From: Metabacillus malikii
GTDB taxonomy: Bacteria > Bacillota > Bacilli > Bacillales > Bacillaceae
Assembly: GCF_030813355.1 (NCBI RefSeq)
Contig: NZ_JAUSUD010000017.1
Location: 1 to 64,000 of the forward strand
Reading direction: 5' to 3'
DNA length: 64,000 bases
The notes under the pieces were generated by a model. The model was not told the origin of the DNA and made no database searches. It saw only the letters and a program-made list of their open reading frames with translations. This document shows positions 62,411-64,000 of this stretch, piece after piece (within the stretch, counting starts at the first letter, position 1; each line of letters opens with the position of its first letter). A program made the position numbers and the translations under genes.

Positions 62411-62466
62411 ATGTAGTGATGATCCCTTTAGAAGGAGCATACAATTGTTTCAAAGGGGGACTTGCT

Positions 62467-62844
62467 ATGAAAAAACAACTATCAACAATCTCGCTTATCC
62501 GTTATGTAGTCGCTTACGTATTTATTGCATCAGGATTAATGAAATTGTTTGGTCCAGACATGAGTAGCATGTTTAGTCAAATAGGAATACCCTATCCACT
62601 TAACTCAATGTATATCCTCGCAATTATTGAACTTATTTGTGCAGCACTAATCTTATTGCATAAATACGTAAAAAAAGCTGTAGCCGTTCTATTAGCAATA
62701 ATGGTTATATCGATAGTTTTGACGAAAATACCATTGTTACATGAAGGAATATTTGTCTTTGCTTTTAATGCTCGTTTAGATATCGTCATGGTTGTGTTGC
62801 TTTATATCCTTTACAAAACATATCCAGGACGTACCTTCTCATAA
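62467..62844 (+). CDS. DoxX family membrane protein
   Basis: This 125-aa protein has four helices, with the DoxX-type start RYVVAYVFIASGLMKLFGPD and IPYPLNSMYILAIIELICAA. Relatives take part in thiol or redox balance in some bacteria, but the function here is unknown. ATG at 62467 follows AAGGGGG; the frame is open further upstream into the Nudix gene. Confidence 0.82.
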   Translation: MKKQLSTISLIRYVVAYVFIASGLMKLFGPDMSSMFSQIGIPYPLNSMYILAIIELICAALILLHKYVKKAVAVLLAIMVISIVLTKIPLLHEGIFVFAFNARLDIVMVVLLYILYKTYPGRTFS

Positions 62845-62916
62845 AAGCTGCAAAAGAGGACATGATAGTAGATGTGTTTTATAACACAACTAACATTGAT
62901 GTGGAGGAATGGGACG

Positions 62917-63090
62917 ATGAATATTCGTGAAGGCATGATTCCAACTGCATTAGGTACAGCGGTAACAGCAACCGGCTATGCATTAAAGCAAAAACGCGGT
63001 TCAAATAAAATGATGGCCAACACACTATTCGGCTTCGGTTTAGCCCATGTCGTCTTAGGTACGATTGACCTCGTCCAGCATCGTCGTTAG
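62917..63090 (+). CDS. Small membrane-associated protein, 57 aa
   Basis: MIPTALGTAVTATGYALKQK and LFGFGLAHVVLGTIDLVQHR are two short hydrophobic segments around a basic turn (QKRGSNKMM). ATG at 62917 follows GGAGG by 9 bp. This looks like a conserved small Bacillus protein of unknown function. Confidence 0.65.
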   Translation: MNIREGMIPTALGTAVTATGYALKQKRGSNKMMANTLFGFGLAHVVLGTIDLVQHRR

Positions 63091-63095
63091 GGGAA

Positions 63096-63127
63096 AGAGT
63101 GAGCAAATGATGCTCACTCTTTTTTTG
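63096..63127 (+). terminator. Terminator after the 57-aa gene
   Basis: AGAGTGAGCA and TGCTCACTCT around AATGA, then T7. Confidence 0.93.
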
Positions 63128-63239
63128 CTCTAATAAAAGCGTATAAATTTACAAAAACTTTTACTAGTAGCACAATATAAAATGTAACGCTAAAAAGTTA
63201 AAGTTACATAATCGATGACCATATCTAAAAGGAGTTGCA

Positions 63240-63920
63240 ATGATGACTAAGATTGAACAAAAAAAGCAAGAAATATTAGAAGCACTACAGTTTAGACATG
63301 CGACGAAAAAGTTTGACCCAACAAAGAAAATTTCAGATGAAGATTTTCGGTTTATTCTTGAAGCAGGGCGCCTTTCACCAAGCTCTGTCGGCTATGAGCC
63401 TTGGAAATTTGTCGTCGTGCAAAATAAAGAATTACGTGAAAAATTAAGAGAAGTTTCATGGGGGGCACAAGGTCAGCTTCCAACAGCAAGTCACTTTGTG
63501 CTCATCTTAGCTAGAACAATTAAAGATACGAAATACGATTCAGATTATGTAAAACATTTAATGTTAGAAGAGAAAAAGTTTCCACCTGAAATCTTCGAGA
63601 AAATGTTGGTCCGTTATAAAAGCTTTCAAGAGGAAGATTTACATCTGCTAGATAATGAACGGACAATGCTTGATTGGGCTGGTAAGCAAACATATATCGC
63701 ATTAGCAAACATGATGACTGCTGCAGCACAAATCGGTATTGATTCATGTCCAATCGAAGGCTTCCATTTTGATAAAGTCCAACAAATCTTAGACGAAGAA
63801 GGCTTATTAGAAGACGGCCACTTAGCAATCTCAGTTATGGCAGCCTTCGGATATCGCGACAAAGAACCACGTCCGAAAATCAGACGCGCGTTTGATGATA
63901 TTGTGCAGTGGGTTGAATAG
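63240..63920 (+). CDS. NAD(P)H nitroreductase (NfsB/YdgI-like)
   Basis: This 226-aa FMN-dependent nitro/quinone reductase has [15 protein letters not shown] (FMN phosphate contacts), [19 protein letters not shown] and [10 protein letters not shown], the oxygen-insensitive NfsB-type signature. AMMTAAAQ-like [11 protein letters not shown] precedes it. AAAGGAG lies ahead of two successive ATG codons (63240 and 63243). It is distinct from the HBN1-like enzyme at 8438. Confidence 0.93.
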   Translation: MMTKIEQKKQEILEALQFRHATKKFDPTKKISDEDFRFILEAGRLSPSSVGYEPWKFVVVQNKELREKLREVSWGAQGQLPTASHFVLILARTIKDTKYDSDYVKHLMLEEKKFPPEIFEKMLVRYKSFQEEDLHLLDNERTMLDWAGKQTYIALANMMTAAAQIGIDSCPIEGFHFDKVQQILDEEGLLEDGHLAISVMAAFGYRDKEPRPKIRRAFDDIVQWVE

Positions 63921-63964
63921 AAAAAGAAAAAATGTGGGGGCATATTTAGCACTCCTTGTACATT

Positions 63965-63990
63965 GTTCCAAGGGGGTCTGACCCCTCCAA
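63965..63990. repeat. GGGTCTGACCCC palindromic motif at window edge
   Basis: GGGGGTCTGACCCCTCC, preceded by TTCCAA. It belongs with the GTCTGACC palindrome at 43403-43430. The element may continue beyond the window. Confidence 0.5.
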
Positions 63991-64000
63991 AAAACAAAAG

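Overview
The window looks like chromosomal DNA of an AT-rich, endospore-forming member of the Bacillaceae. The evidence is a gerA-type germinant receptor operon, a SAM-I riboswitch, cre (CcpA) sites, a perfect CIRCE element, SigD-type promoters in front of two chemoreceptor genes, strong AGGAGG-type ribosome binding sites and frequent TTG/GTG starts. I see no rRNA, tRNA, phage module, intact insertion sequence or CRISPR array. Species cannot be fixed from what is here.

Layout. 1-1560: two tandem-repeat arrays around a CueP-like lipoprotein. 1780-8060: SAM riboswitch with an MsrA-like gene lacking its catalytic Cys, a pair of pentapeptide-repeat genes, catalase and a DUF3231 gene. 8400-13400: nitroreductase, trhO and small membrane or regulatory genes. 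13987-17712: gerAA-AB-AC operon. About 11.6-20.0 kb is an accessory zone of decayed genes, tiny ORFs and a dispersed palindromic repeat.

20103-41929 is the core: a 22-kb pectin and rhamnogalacturonan utilisation island. It holds a membrane-anchored AraC-type regulator (YesS-like), a sugar ABC importer (two permeases, one inverted, plus a binding lipoprotein but no ATPase), a DUF624 protein, two large secreted pectinases (a 1739-aa pectinesterase/PL10 fusion and a PL1 lyase), and a run of apparently cytoplasmic enzymes: GH43, GH105, GH28, an alpha/beta esterase and a pectinesterase-SGNH fusion. cre-like sites sit at three intergenic points. The likely flow is extracellular de-esterification and cleavage, import of oligogalacturonides, then intracellular trimming, with CcpA repression and induction through the YesS-like sensor.

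42000-64000 is mostly housekeeping and stress genes: a nitrilase-family amidase, an AlaX-type editing protein, HAD phosphatase, two chemoreceptors, DUF421, SIMPL, an RsbR-like STAS protein, TauE/SafE with YezD, htpG under CIRCE, aldo/keto reductase, YdbC, MutT, DoxX and a nitroreductase.

The most unusual non-genic signal is a superfamily of tandem arrays at four places (1-345, 1130-1560, 42040-42720, 59320-60045). All have a unit of about 52 bp (exactly 52 in the first and last) and share a GAAATGKTCT-type core, and three carry a TCTTCAT/ATGAAGA stem. In the last array the stem arms co-vary between units, which suggests selection for a hairpin or a two-fold-symmetric binding site.
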